This document shows positions 33,201 through 47,656 of a DNA stretch of 64,000 nucleotides, piece after piece. The stretch is taken from positions 228,152,260 through 228,216,259 of the forward strand of contig OZ020611.1 of the NCBI GenBank assembly GCA_963971575.1. Reading direction: 5' to 3'. The first letter of the stretch is position 1, and every line of letters starts with the position of its first letter. The notes below the pieces were generated by a model, which had not been told where the DNA came from, ran no database searches, and was given only the letters and a program-made list of their open reading frames with translations. Both the position numbers and the translations under genes were made by a program. The stretch is from Liopterus haemorrhoidalis (taxonomy: Eukaryota > Arthropoda > Insecta > Coleoptera > Dytiscidae).

Positions 33201-36200
33201 AAAACAAGTTCTTCGAAAACGAGTTCAAAACAAAATTTATACGAACCCGCGGACATATTGCAAGTGCGAGCCCCTTTTTAATTTCGCGAATTTTATTAGA
33301 ACTGTGCGAAGTATTAGAAAAAAGGAAAATAATGGGCCAGCAATTACAATATCAAGGCGTGACATTATATTTTCTGATGAATATACTAAAATAGATAAAA
33401 ACGAAAATTTTCTTTTATATGATTCCGGAGCTGAAGATAACCGAATATTAATTTTTTCCACTCAAGCATTTTGGATATTTTACGCCATTCTAATCACTGG
33501 CATGGAGATGGTACTTTTAAAACCGTCCCACCCAGGGCAGCCCTAACTACAGGGCTAAATGGGCTACAGCCCCGGAGCGTAAACCTTTTGGGGACGGCAT
33601 TTATTGGTGTTATGTACAGAATGGGTTGGTATCGGGGCACTTGCCAGGAGCGTCATTGCAGAGATGAGGACCTTTTTTTTGCTCGCCACTTGGATTTGGG
33701 AGGTGAGGACCTTTTTTTGCTCTTCACTTGGATTTGGGAAAGTCAAGACCTACTTTAGTTGATACTTTATTTGCCAAGGGCGCCAAAAACATTGCTACGA
33801 TTCTGGTTATGTATTTTCTTATGAAGAGGGGCGCATTATTTTTAGTAACCCACGGGCGCCAAATATCTTAGGACGGCCCTGGTCCCACCCTTGTTCGAAC
33901 AACTTTACACAATTCATGGGTTGGAAGACAATAGATCAATTCCATTGGTGTTTACTCTACTCCCCAACAAACGACAAGAAACTTATGTTCACTTTTTAAA
34001 AAAATGAAAGATTTAGTTGGACAGTGCTGACCTCAAACTTTCATGACTTATTTTGAATCTGCAATGATAAACACATTTGAAAGAGAATTTCCTCTAACAA
34101 GACATTGCGGCTGCTTTTTTGACTTTAACTAATGTATTTGGCGTAAAATACAATCTACAGGGCTACAACAGCTTACAATATGTAAGTAATTGTCAGTAAA
34201 AAATATTTTTCAAAGAATTGCTCATTAGAAGAATTGATCGTTCGAAGAACTCGTTTTCGAAGAATTAGTTTTCGAAGAATTAGATTTCGGAGAACTCGTT
34301 TTCGAAGAACTTGTTTGCGAAGAACTGGTTTTCGAAGAACTCGTTTTCAAAAAACTCGACAGTTACCAATGAAAGCTGCCAAAACTTCGGATGAAACAAC
34401 GCCAGATTACTTCTTATGAAGCTATGAAAAAAGAAAATCTGTTTTTATATAGATTCAATTAAAAAAAAAACATCGTTCACCTTCCATTCACTCGCTGTTA
34501 TTAATTTACCTTCAGTACTACACATATAATAATTATAACTGTTACTATAGCCAATCCTCCATAAGAAATTAAAAGCAATTTTTTTCTACCAACTTTGTCA
34601 ACAAGTATTACTGTTGTAATGTTGGCAGCTAAATTAGCGAGACCTGTACCAATAGTACAGTATATGGCATGAGCATGGTCTAATCCTGCATTCACGAACA
34701 TTTCTGTTGAGTAAAACGTCACCTGAAACAATAAACAGATATGTATTTTATCGAAAGATAAAAAACAAGGAGGAATAATTCTTACCGCATTTATGCCTGC
34801 GAATTGTTGAATTAACGCTAAAATAATAGCAATAATGAAAGGTTTTTTTAAATAGTCAACCTTGCAAAAATATTTTAATGTAACTGGAGGTAACTTATTC
34901 ATTTCCTCTATTTGAATTTTCATTTTTTGTAGCTCAATATCAGCTTCTTCTTTGTTAAAACCAAACCATATTAAAGCTAAAAAATAAATTGAAATAACAC
35001 ATTAATATAAGGCGTAACACCACAAAAATATTTAATCTGCAGAGGATGGACCAACAATAGATCAATACCATAAACGAGTGGACTTTTTGCCGAATCTGAT
35101 CCATAGCGGATCGGATCCGCAAAGAAATTCACTCGTGCATGGATAGCGGAAATCCAGTAATAATAATAATAATAATAATATTTATTAATCCTTTAAATAC
35201 AGGACTGCATGTAGGATATGTCAGTACATGAATTTATAATTTTACACAGATTTTGATAAGTAAAACAAGTTATACAATTGATAAAACAATAAAATCATAC
35301 ATTAAATTACCCAAAGTCAATGTTCGCCATTGGCATGACTACACCAGTCTTTACAAGATTTTAAGAATTCATTAATTGAGTATACACAATGCTCTATAAG
35401 AAATATCTTAATCTTCCGCTTAAATACAGCAAACTGCGTTTCATTTCTGACATGGAATGGCAGTGAATTAAATAATTTAATACCAACAGTTTGTGGTGAT
35501 TTTTTTGTCAGTTCCAGCATGTTTGCTGGAGTTCTGAAACAATATTTTCCTCTGGTGTTATATGAATGCTGGTTGAAATGGCGAGCAAAGTTTATTTTAT
35601 TTTTAAATACATAGACCAGCAACTTTAGGATGTAAATACCAGGAACTGTTAATAATTTGTATTTTACAAAAAGAGGTCTGCATGATTTAGAGCGTCTTTT
35701 GTTTGCTATACAACGTATTTTTCTTTTCTGGGAAATAAATATGTCATCTGCCATAGTTGATGATCCCCAGAAGCATATTCCATACTTAAGCCTACTATAA
35801 AATTGGGCAATCATAAAATTTAATAATGGTCTCATGACCTACAATATTTTTTTTATTTTTTATGAGTTGAGTTTTATTATTTTATTTAAGTGAGCTGAAT
35901 TTAATGATTTTAGTACAGTCTGTTTCAAACGCTTAGGCGGAACTAGATTTTGCAATTTAGTTACTTTCATCGCTTAAATCGTGCTTTTCGGCCGTTTTGT
36001 TTAAGCTTTGTAAAACATACTTACAATAAACATTTTTTGGTTAAGGTTAATATCATTTTAAAATGTCATTTTCTTTATATTTTGATTTTTTGTGTCATTC
36101 TTAATACAAATTTCCCATTTATTTATTTTTTTGTCATTAAAATATATAAAAACCAGTGGCGAAAGGAAACCTCCGCTAGACTTGCCCTCCCATAAAAAAA

Positions 36201-39200
36201 AATATTTAAAAAAAAATAACTAAAAAAAAAAAAAAAATTTTAAATATTCTGATAAATCTTCAAAAATACATCAAATTATGTTCTATACAAATTTTTGTCC
36301 AATGCTTGCTTTACTAGTTACGAATTAATTATCATGACCATGGAAACGTTACATATAAGTATGAAAAAATTGAGACTTGGAAAAATTTTAAATAATTTTA
36401 CAAAAAAATTTCGAAATTTTTCGTTTTATCAAAAAACGTCTCAAATAAAAGTTATTATTTATTGCATTTATAGTAACTTTTGTTCAATAAATTTTTTCGA
36501 AATATTTTTCTGTTGCTAAATATTCGCAAAAATATTAAAATCGACACGAGTAAACTCCCATTTCTAGTCAACCGATTTTCATAAAAAACAATAGGGTTCT
36601 TCCTATTTAATAGGAGAATTTTTTAGTACCAGAACGAACTCTTTAAGTTAAACCGTTTTTGAGTTATCGTGTATACACACAGACAGACACACACACACAC
36701 ACACACACACACATACGGACGGCACTTCGAAAATAGGTTTTTTGGATTCCCTGGACCATGAAACGTGGTCATCCGTCAAAATCTCGACATCGAAAATTTT
36801 CGCGATTACAATACTTGCCCCTTATATATTAAGGTCGGGCAAGTAAAAATAATTTAATTTTGACATAGGTCATACGTTTCCATGGTTTCATTATTGTAAT
36901 TTTAAATTTTGACATTCCAACGTTAAAAATGAAATAACCCAAGCAAGGTCCCTTGTCGTGACAACCTAAAAGAACGAAATTCCCATTTAGTTCCGCCTAA
37001 GCGTTTGAAACAGACTGTAGTTTTTGACAGTGGGCTTTCAAACTTAAATTCATCTATGTACAGGCCTAAAAATTTTGTTTCATTTTCTGATTTTAGATAT
37101 TCATTATTTATTTTAATATTTATATTGATTTGACTATTACTTTGCAAAGTTCTAAAGATCATATAGTTAGTTTTGGAGGCATTTAAGTATAATTTATTAA
37201 ACAGGAACCAGTTGTTGAGTTCATGTATAAGAGGGATTATTTTTTCATTTATTTCTACGTTATTTTTGCCTGATAGAACAACGGATGTATCGTCGGCGAA
37301 CATTGTAAGATAATCATTTACAAATAGAAGGAATAGAATGGGGCCTAAGACAGTTCCTTCGTACTTTGCCCTCCGTGTAAATTACAGCGGTCCAGACCGA
37401 CGAATCTAACCCATAGACTTCCACTAACATACTAACGAACGGGTTTCAACTTACAGGGTCCGTCACTCGAAGCGTTACCAACTTCACGCTGCTGCAGCTG
37501 TTGAGCAGCTGATGACACCGTGCTCATATTTTGACAAGCGTTAAGCCTGGAACAGAATGCACAGCGCGTTACAGCGTCAGCGCGCCGTCATTTGCGACAG
37601 CGTTGCGTCAACGCCGTTTAGAATTTTCGCCTGCACACAATGCAATAATTTTTAACGCCGTCAAGTGTCACTTGACAACCTATATCTGTGTTTATACGTG
37701 CACTTTCTTTTATTAAAAGTATAATGGATGATGAAGACTTGTATGTGATGTTATTTATGTTGTATGCAAGTTATTTATACATACAAACACTTTACCATTC
37801 AGTAAATACTGAGGTTAGGTGTTCTGCGTCAACGTTCAACGGCGTCAAAAGTTGGAAGTTGACGAACATTCAGTATCAACGGCGGTCGAACGGCGTAGGA
37901 CGTTGTCCATTCTGTGCACTTGCGTACGACAGCTTGGGTTTAACTTTCTCCTGACAGATAGCGCCGTACGAACGGCGTCAGCGCGCCGTCAAACTCGTTG
38001 CATTCTGTTTCCCACTTAAAGCACGAAATCCGTTATGAACAATCAGTACCGGAGCCAGTAATGGAGCGCAACCCACCTACACCCTTTTCACACTAGAAAG
38101 TTCGGATGTTAAAGTGAAGGTGAGTTAAAGTGTTGGTGTAACGTGTGGCCAATATTTAAGTCCACCACACTTTAAACAAATAATTATATAATACCCTTAC
38201 TGAGAGATGACATGGGAACTTATTGAATGTTACTAAAATTGATTGATTCAGAAGAATGAAAAAAGTAATAGAATGGCGATATAAAGGCATTCTTAAATAA
38301 TTTCTAAAATAGATTGACGCATTCGCTCTTAATTTTTGCAGTAAAGGCATATGTTTCCATTTTGATATGGCATAATAGTATGTACAGCATATGTATAAAA
38401 CAAACACCTACAGTAGCTATCGCAATCTATTTTGTTTTCATGATCAGTGTGCTTGAAAGACACAAACTTAATCCGTTGGGCTAGATTCCTGTAAATATTT
38501 ACGCTCATTTTGGTTCACTGACGGGTCTGCTCCACTGTAGCGTTGAATCCTTATTTTTGCTGTAATGGACAACAAAGGAGCAGACCCTACGGATCTGTTC
38601 CGTTGCGGACCAAGAACCTTAATCGGGGTAACAGAAAGAGAGACAGAGAAAGAACTTTGCAAAAGAAATCGATTTCCTCAGAAAGAGGATAAAACTGTGT
38701 TACATGTATCGTGTGAGATCCGTAGGATAAAATGGACTAGTTAGGTACTATATTTGAAATTATAATAACTACCTTCATATGCTTTCTCTTCATTTCTTTT
38801 GTTTGCTAGAAGATATCTTGGAGATTCTTTACAAATCGATAAAAGGCTGACTTGTAGAGTAGCAGGAATCAATACGACCATCAATAAATATGGCCATAGT
38901 TTCTCTCGTCCTAATACTTGCGGAAGGCTTAACAATTGTGACAACATCACTGCTATCACTAAATTGAACATGTACATGGAGCTAATCTTGTAAAATAGAA
39001 TGTCATTAAAATTCAAATGATAGAAATATCCACCTCTTAGTTAAAACTCATTCTTAAAACTGGTTCCCCCAAAATTTTTAAAGCTGGCGCCGCGACTTTT
39101 AAGTGTTTATACTGACGCAGCGCACAGAGTACTAACTTGGCTGCTGCGATGTAGGGATGGAAAAAAAACATCGATGTTTGTTTTAAAATCATCGATGTTT

Positions 39201-42200
39201 TTACCATCGATGGTCAGCTGGCGATAGTATCGATAAAACATCGATGTCTACTACCGATGTCGATGTTTAAACTTTGAAATTCAGAAACTACCGCTAGAGG
39301 CGCTGGAATCTTCAAAATGTAATTTTTATTAAAATTAGTACACAAAATATAAGCGCCATCTATTGTGATATAACAATACTAATAGTGTTAGTTCTTATTC
39401 TTCTTAGCAGTTAGCAGAATACGAAAAAATAAGAAGAAACTTCTAATTTTTGCAAACAATGCGAACGACCAACGACGCCAACACACTTTTTCTTTTTGAG
39501 TCTTGTTGACACTTTCCCAGTTGTTATTCCTCCAATCCCTGGATTTTTAAGTTGTCATTAACTATTTTTTTGTATATTGAAGTTGACTTTTCCTGAACAA
39601 AATGATCAAAAGCTTCAATTAATCGGTAAAAGTAACTAGAATTGAAAATCTAGTTCCGTCTAAACCAAAGGAACAGAATTTATTAAAAAAGTATAAAAAT
39701 AATTGTGTATGACATTGTTATTTTTATGTTAAATAATATAAAATTAGCATTAATATTACTATATTAGTATTGTAATAAAATCCAATATTTCATTTTAGAA
39801 ATGTAAAAATAGTAAGGTCTGTTCCTTTGGTTTAGGCGGAACTAGATTTTCAATTCTAGTTACTTTTACCGATTGATTGAAGCTTTTGATCATTTTGTTC
39901 AGGAAAAGTCAACTTCAATATATAAAAAAATATCTAATGACAAATTACAAAAATGAAAATTGCGGTTAGTTCCGCCTAATCGTTTGGAATAGACTGTAGG
40001 TACAAATGAGGATTATTATATTGGGTATAATAATGTTAATGTGAAATAATTACTATTAAAAAGGAATATTTCTATTTCAAAATCTAATAAATGCTTTTTC
40101 TGTATTATGTGTTACTTTTTTCGTATTTATCTTTACATTATTAAATAAAACCTATATAATATAAATAAATAGCTTTTTTTAATATTAATAAAACATCGAT
40201 GTTTTTCCTTCGATGTTTTTTCAACATCGATAGTAAGCGCCGATGTACAACCCTACTGCGATGAGACCGTCAGGAAAGAAGAACGCTCTTATCAACTAGA
40301 AAACATAGACGTTGAGATGTTCAAATAATGCGTAGGTCTTTTAGTTTTCAAAGACAATACTAAGAGGTGAATTTTACGAACATTATACATACGAGAGTTG
40401 TATTAGGTCGTCAAGTATGAAATTTGTAAAAAACAAAGGCAAAGTTGGTTGATAACTTACAAATATAAGGGATTATTTTATTCATCAAAGTATGTACCCA
40501 TATTGTCTATACACTTTTGTCATTTAAGCGGCAGTTTGTTCAGGCCGGTGGTATAAAACCCTGGCGGACGATAATCAATGAATTCCTGGAAGGCCAGTTT
40601 CACAACATTGTCGGAATTAAACTGTTTTTCTATTAAAAAATTGTCCAAATTGCGAAAGAAGGTGTAGTCAGTGTGGGCTAGGTCTGGTGAGTATGGAGGA
40701 CGATGAAGAATTTCCAACTCCAATTCCTGTAGTTTTGCCACAATTATGTGTGCAGTGTGTGGTCTAGCGTTATCATGCAATAAGATAGGAGTCGATCTGT
40801 TGACCAATCTAGGCTGTTTTTCGTCCAGTTGGTTGCAGTATATTTCTGCTGTGATCGATGAGTCAGTTTTTTTTTTTTTTTTTAAGTTACCTGTACGTAA
40901 TAAGCCAAATATGCTATTAATGTTTCGCGCGGTCTGCGATGCCGTAGTTCCACGTAAGAACTAATATTTCATAATAGTGCGAATTTCCGACCGTTCCATT
41001 TTTAACAAAATTAATTTTTAAAAAAGGTCTTTGATATTTTTTAGTGTATACAACGATTTCTTTAAACAGGCGAGATGTGTTACTTTCCAACAAAAAAAAA
41101 AAAAAAAAAAACAACGGTAAAATATTAAGCCAATGTCAAATAGAAAGTTTACAATATTATTAACTACCAATTTCATCCTTGACGACCTGATACAACAAAT
41201 TAGGTTTTCAATTATATTTATACATGGAAATGTAATTTACGTCGGTGGATTTCTGATCAAAATATTGTTCGAAGTTATTAAAAAGTTATGGGTGCGTATT
41301 ATATTTGAATTTGATTTTTTTCTGAAAATTTCGCGGCAAATCAAGCATGCGTATTATACAGGAGTATGTATTATAATCAAGATTTTACAGTAATTAACCA
41401 TCTGATTTTTAAAAGGTTTCCTTTCAATGCCATATGACTGAAATAATATTTAACGTACCGATGTGTTTCTCTTTCACTCACTCTGGAAGTTTAGTAAAAA
41501 ATACAAGTAAATAGTTTGTCTATCGCATTAGTTTATTGTTTAAGCACAGCTACGATAAACGTGCACCAAACAGGCACTCCAAAATGACCACGGAATAAAC
41601 ACGGCCAAAATGGAATCCCTCAGGGAGCTCGTAGAAGAGGTAGACCTATAATTACTTAGCGCAGGTAAATTTCTCAAGATACTGTACGGATGACGAAGCT
41701 TCGTAGAGGCTCTTTGTTCCATTTAGGAGCTACAGGAAATCAATATACAACAAACGTGCATATAACTGTTTATTTTACAATAGTGTATCGTTAAGGTTTT
41801 GGAACTCAGAGATTGTCTTATCTTTTAGCGTTATTCTAATTGAACCAGCAGCGTAGAAACGGATAGGTATGGCTAAACCCTTACTTCGTACAATCTACAA
41901 TTGACCTTGAAAGGACATCCCTTAAAAATCACAGTATATGTAATATTTTTGACACGAAAACTCACAGCTCCTCTTAAATGATTTGGCGATATTTCTATTA
42001 AATACATAAAACAAAGACCAGCATTCATTCCGGCATTAGCACCGAGGACAAATCGACCGAGTATTAAGGGCGTAACATTGTCGACAAGAAGAAGACATAT
42101 TCCTTCAAGAAGAGCTCCTATGAACACTAGTACATTGTTTAACAATAAACCATTTTTTCTTCCAATTCTGTAAAAATAATAATATTTGTACACTCTGTAT

Positions 42201-45200
42201 ATTAATCGTTTGCCACCTACTGGGCGGAAAAAATTAACTTTACAATTTATATTAACCGCTATTTTGATGTGGTCCAATTTTGACTATTCATATTTGATAG
42301 TCGAGAAGTATAGACAACTCGTTTTTGAGTAATTCAAATATAGCTATATTCACATATATATACAGATGATTAGGATAGCCATCAGTGCCGGCTCTAGGGG
42401 TTATGGCGCCCCGATGCAAAGATTATTTCGGCGCCCTTAAAAAAAAAGTTGACCAGAAATTTGTTTGTTCTATACAAAAAAAAGAAGTCACCCAGAAATT
42501 CGCTTGTTCGCTAAAAAAAGTCGACCAAAAGTTTTTTTTTTGAATGGTTTTATTTAAATTTTTTTAATATCTTTTAAGAAAGTCAACCAGAATTTAGTTT
42601 GTTCTCCCGCCCCTATTTGCCAATATTTTCCTCTCCTAAGACCTGCCACCGGGGTTCTGTGCACCCCTAAAGGTACCTGTACACTGTAGATTTTTTAGCT
42701 AGAGTTGATCTAGCTAGAGGGTTCTATTTTGAGTCTACAAGTGTAAACAGCTGCTAGAGCGCTCTAGCGAGAACCACTCTAGGATCTAGGTAGAGCGTCT
42801 AGCTCTAGTAATGTACACAAGTGGCAAGACGCTCTCGCTAGAGTACTCTAGCGACCATGACTGGAGACTCTAGGTAGAGGATCTAGCTAGACAGATGGCT
42901 TGCTGTGTACACTTGTCAGTTTACTAAGGACGCTCTAGATAGACTGCTCTAGCTCTATTCAACAGGTTGAATAATTTTTTTCTCTAGTAACAATTAAATT
43001 GGTAGTTGTTGTGAAATTTTGAATGTATTTTGTTTAATTTGATTTAACTTTTGTTTAATTTAAATCAAAATGGACGAATCTTTGTCTGAAACAGTGCCGT
43101 TAAACGAACATGACTCAAAATTTATTTGGGAGAGAGAAAGTTTACAAACTCATTGAGTTGGTAGAAGCTCGTTCTGAACTATGGGATTGTAGTTTGATAG
43201 CATATAAAAATAGAAATCTTAATGTAAGTGTAAGCCGCTCCGACGGTGATATCGCATTTCGAAGATGAGTGTCTTGTTTTTTAATTTTTGGATTAATTCG
43301 TTCCAACAAATACTCAAAATCACTTTGTGACATTCGTATAAAATTTTCATATGAAGCTATGTCTTGAGAACTTATTTCTTGTAATAACTTTGCATGTACT
43401 CCCTCTTGTTCTCTTTTTGATATCCACTCCCTTACCCACAACCTCTTATTTTTATGCTTCTTTTTTTTTTCATCAAAGAATATATTACCAGAGCAGCAGC
43501 AACTTCTTTTTGCCGGGAACACATCATGCAAGTATGCAAACTACGTATGTAAATAATTTTATTGTAGATTTTTCAAACACTAGCTAGACAGAAGCTAGAC
43601 TAAATAATCTCTATAGGTGTACACGCGCACGACATGCATGACGCGCATAGACTTGCTCTAGCAAATCTGCTCTATCCAGCTCTATCTCTAAGGACAGTAT
43701 ACACGCGTTTATGTAGCATCTAGATTTCCTCTAGCTAGATTTGCTCTAAACTGCTCTACCGTTGCTCTAATAGAATAAAATCACTCTACAGTGTATACAC
43801 AATACTAGAGTAGTCTAGATAGATAGTGCCCACTCTAGCTAGATAATTCTCTACAGTGTACAGGTACCTTAACACCCCCGCTTGGCGCAGCCCTGTATTG
43901 ACACAATATATTTTCATTAGAAATTATGAAACAGGTAATAATAAAATACTTAAGTGCTTATAAATATTACATTCTATTTTTAAGTGTAAATAGTACGCAT
44001 ACATATAATAAAACGGTGAATTTCTTTTATCGTGCAACATTGAAATTATTATAATGCATGGTTTTTTTTAACATTTTTTATTGAAAATACAATTATTTAA
44101 TACAAAAATAACAAAGTAAAAATCATCTAAATTAAATGTTCAAAAATACCACCATTAACTTGTAAACATAAGCCGATCATAAAAAATTATTTACAACATT
44201 TATTATTTGCCCTTGCGGGGTATCAGTAGTAATAAAGTGGAAATTAGAATATTCGCTATTTTGAGATACACCTTATTAGCAAATCACCATCGAAATATAG
44301 CAGGAATTGATCTGAACTAATTCACTGATTTTATGCAACTGAATTCTAAGTTTTATACGTCACACAAGCGATACGAATAAGCACTAGTTTTATGCGTATA
44401 GGTACCTGGAGTCACGAAAATAAAAACGACGCTCCGTTTTTAAAAAATTTAAATTTCTTTGTGAAGAAAAAACTGTCGAAAATTTTTTGTTTAGCTCGCC
44501 AGTATAAAAACGGCGCCGCTCAATCGTTCGTTGCGATGGCGCCCCTTGATCGTGGCGCCCTGATGCGACGCATCATTTGTGTCCATTGTGCAGCCGGCAT
44601 TTCTTTGGTTTATGACTTTAAGACTGTAGTTTATGGCGTAACTGTTAAAACTAAACTAGCGCAAATTAAAGTTTTATTCACTTGTGATTATAATATATCT
44701 ATATGAGTAGACCTGTTTAAAATATAATTCTATTATCAGATTTTTGGAGTGTCATCAGATTTTTAATTATAAAAGTGTTCCGAAAGGTAATTTCGGCGCC
44801 CTTAGAGCAAGGCGCCCCGATGCGACGCATCCTTTGCTTACCGTGTGGAGCCGGCACTGATAGCCATCCTACTCATCTGTAATGATGTCCTGTATTTTTA
44901 TGAGAAAATTTCAATGCGTTACGAACATTAACAAACAAAGTAGCCACTATTGGGGAACTGACAAGAAGTTTACAAGTGATTTCAGGGACATATTTACCAT
45001 TAGGCGCATGAGACGATAGCTGGGGGGCTCTGTTGACAGGGGGCCCGTGTTGAACTATCTCAAAAATATTTGTTTATGTAACATACCGATTTATTATAAC
45101 AGGAGAACAGACGAAATTAGCCCCTGAACTTGAGTTAATATGTTTTCATAAGTATAGTTTTTAAAAATATAATTTTGACATATTCTACACACTTAAAATT

Positions 45201-47624
45201 TTACACATTTTAAATAAACCTGAATGAAGATAAATAATCGCAATAATGAGTACAGTTTATCGCAGGAATAAATTATCTTCTTATGGAAATTAATAATCGA
45301 ATTTTATCTATACGTAATAATTAGTGAATCTTTCGGATTTGATTCTTAAACTTAGTGTAAGTATAATAATTATTTGGATGACTGCACCACAGTGGAGCAG
45401 TCAAGAGGGGGGGGGGGCTGGGCCCCTCCCAGGACCAGCAGATTACACGGCGCTGCCCGGGGAGTTGAAGAAAAAATTTGTTAACCACAACAGGATTTAA
45501 TTTTTCAATTACTTCATTGTAAACAATATTGGCATTTTTTTTTTCTTATAAATAAACATTTTTTTAAGATTGCCTACTCTTAATAAAGTGACATAATTAT
45601 TGTTCAAGTGAAAATACATCACTTTCCAAATAAGTTTCAACGAATTATATGAAGGGGAGCGTTGATCCTTTTTCCCCTCTGACACATCGACTAAAATATT
45701 CGCCCAGTCAAACGATAAAACTGTTTTAAACAACTAATTACTCGATTCAGATAACATAAAGTGAAAATCTGACTTCGGTATAACCCTCAGAATGTAATTT
45801 TAAAATGGCACCTCAAACGTGAAATAGAGTAAAAATAGTAGAAATATAATAAAGAGAGTAGTTTTGGAGACAATCGCGCTCTTAAAATCGGTATTTGGTA
45901 TTATTTTGTAGATAAATGTGAATATCAATATCTTCTTAGGTATTTTTGAAATTATGATGTTTTACACACAAAAAGGACTGATATAAGTTGTACTGAACAA
46001 CAGTGGCATATTCAGAGGTGGGGGAGCACAAGCCCCCTATGATGGTCCAATGAAATGAAAATTTAACAAATTTATCATAATCGTACAGCAAAATAACGTA
46101 TTTAACAAAATGTAACGTAAATATTATGTATTTTACAATAATAATAAGCTATATTTTATTATGATTAGTACTGAAATTAACAGAAAATGCATATTTACAT
46201 GTTATTTTTAGGCTTTCGTAGGTATAATCAAGAAATCCTTATTCCGTCACATGAGTCTGTTCGTTCGGTACAAATTGTGGCCAAGCGGCTGATTTAGAGA
46301 ACTGAACATAAGCAAGAGAAATATTGAGACTTCAAAAATATATCCCGCGAAAAATATAAATAAATATGTATTTATCGAAGAAAAAATCAAGTGAAAGATT
46401 TTGATACATGGATTAACAATTACATTTTTTTATCAACAAATAATGGAATTATTATTTGATATAAACATCAATATCCAACAGCAGGGGTGTCGAACTGATT
46501 TGGGTCGCAGTCTATTTTGCATACAAAATGATAAGCAGTGACGGAACTTTAAATATCCCGAAGGGTTTCTTGACATTTTTTTATAAACAGAAAAGGGGAA
46601 GAGAGTATATTTTACATTTTTAAATATATTTTCTCCTAAATAAGTTCAAGTGATTTTGATTACCGCTTCAGGGGCCACAAAAAATGAGGTTGAGGGCCGT
46701 ATGCGGCCCGCGTGCCCTCGAAATTTGATTCGGTCCTCCCCAAGACAAAATCCTGGCTGCGCCACTGCTGCACCATAATATGCATCACAATTTCATTATT
46801 TTTTTTACCTTACATATCTCCAGACGTGGTGACATCGACTGGCCATCAAGATCTTCAGATTCAACCGCTCCAGACTTTTTTGTAGGGTATTCTTAAAGGA
46901 CTTGTCTATGCCAACAAGCTAAAGTCGATTGAACAACTAAAGAACAATATTCGAGCAGCAAAAATTAAAATATCGCCTGAAATTTGTGTAAATATTAAGA
47001 GAGAGAGAGAGAGAGAAAAAAAAAGCGAGCATTTGGCCGACATTATGTTCCACAAATAATTGCAATGTCCAAATAAGAAATGTGTATAAAAATATTTATT
47101 GTTTTGTATTTATTATAAGAATTATTTGAAATGAAAACTGTAAAATTAATTTTTAGATACCCTGTGGCTAATAACATACTTATTTGCAATTAAAGCACAA
47201 AATAATCCTCCAACGACTCCTCCAAGACAAAATGCAGACATCACAACAGACCAGACAAGTTTCACGGAAAACTCTGATAAACCATGACTTTTTACTATCC
47301 AAGATTTAATGATCTATAAATAAAATGTCACATTATGTCAGTTATTATCATTTGTAATTGACACAGATTCTATATTCATATATAATTCATATTCAATAGT
47401 AACAGGATCTATACAGGCTGCACATTTTAATTTGTCCACTTTTGTTATCTCGAGACTTAAGAACTACAAGGTTGCTTAAAAAGACAACAATTAATATTTT
47501 ATAAAAGGATATCAATGAGTGAAGCATTTTTCTGTTTCGACCAGTTTTTCTCAACATACGTTTAACTTTCTTATTTTAAATGGGAAGAAGCATTTTTACC
47601 GACCGCCAACATATATAACTGTCG

Positions 47625-47656
<32 letters not shown>

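Larger units (their letters stand above)
42383..44859. mobile_element. hAT element hosting a Harbinger element
   Basis: Ends CAGTGCCGGCTCTAGGGG / GTGGAGCCGGCACTG, 8-bp duplication ATAGCCAT (42375-42382, 44860-44867). Both ends carry GGCGCC words (TATGGCGCCCCGATGC, AAGGCGCCCCGATGCG), and an inner copy of the same end occurs near 44540-44575. No transposase recognised. In intron 3 of copy B. Confidence 0.9.

Noticed and set aside
34234..34419. Open frame with a repeated Arg-rich FRRTRFRRT pattern, looking like a basic repeat protein
   Set aside because: It is the translation of the 15-18 bp terminal array of the MULE-like element; all frames repeat similarly.
37688..38019. Overlapping plus-strand frames of 66-88 codons
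   Set aside because: They lie inside a 472-bp Harbinger-type MITE made of inverted GCGCCGTC/AACGGCG words. At most the MDDEDLYVM start is an ORF remnant.
46002..46765. hAT element with ends CAGTGGCATATTC / CTGCGCCACTG
   Set aside because: Ends look plausible, but the flanking 8 bp do not match, so no insertion could be demonstrated.
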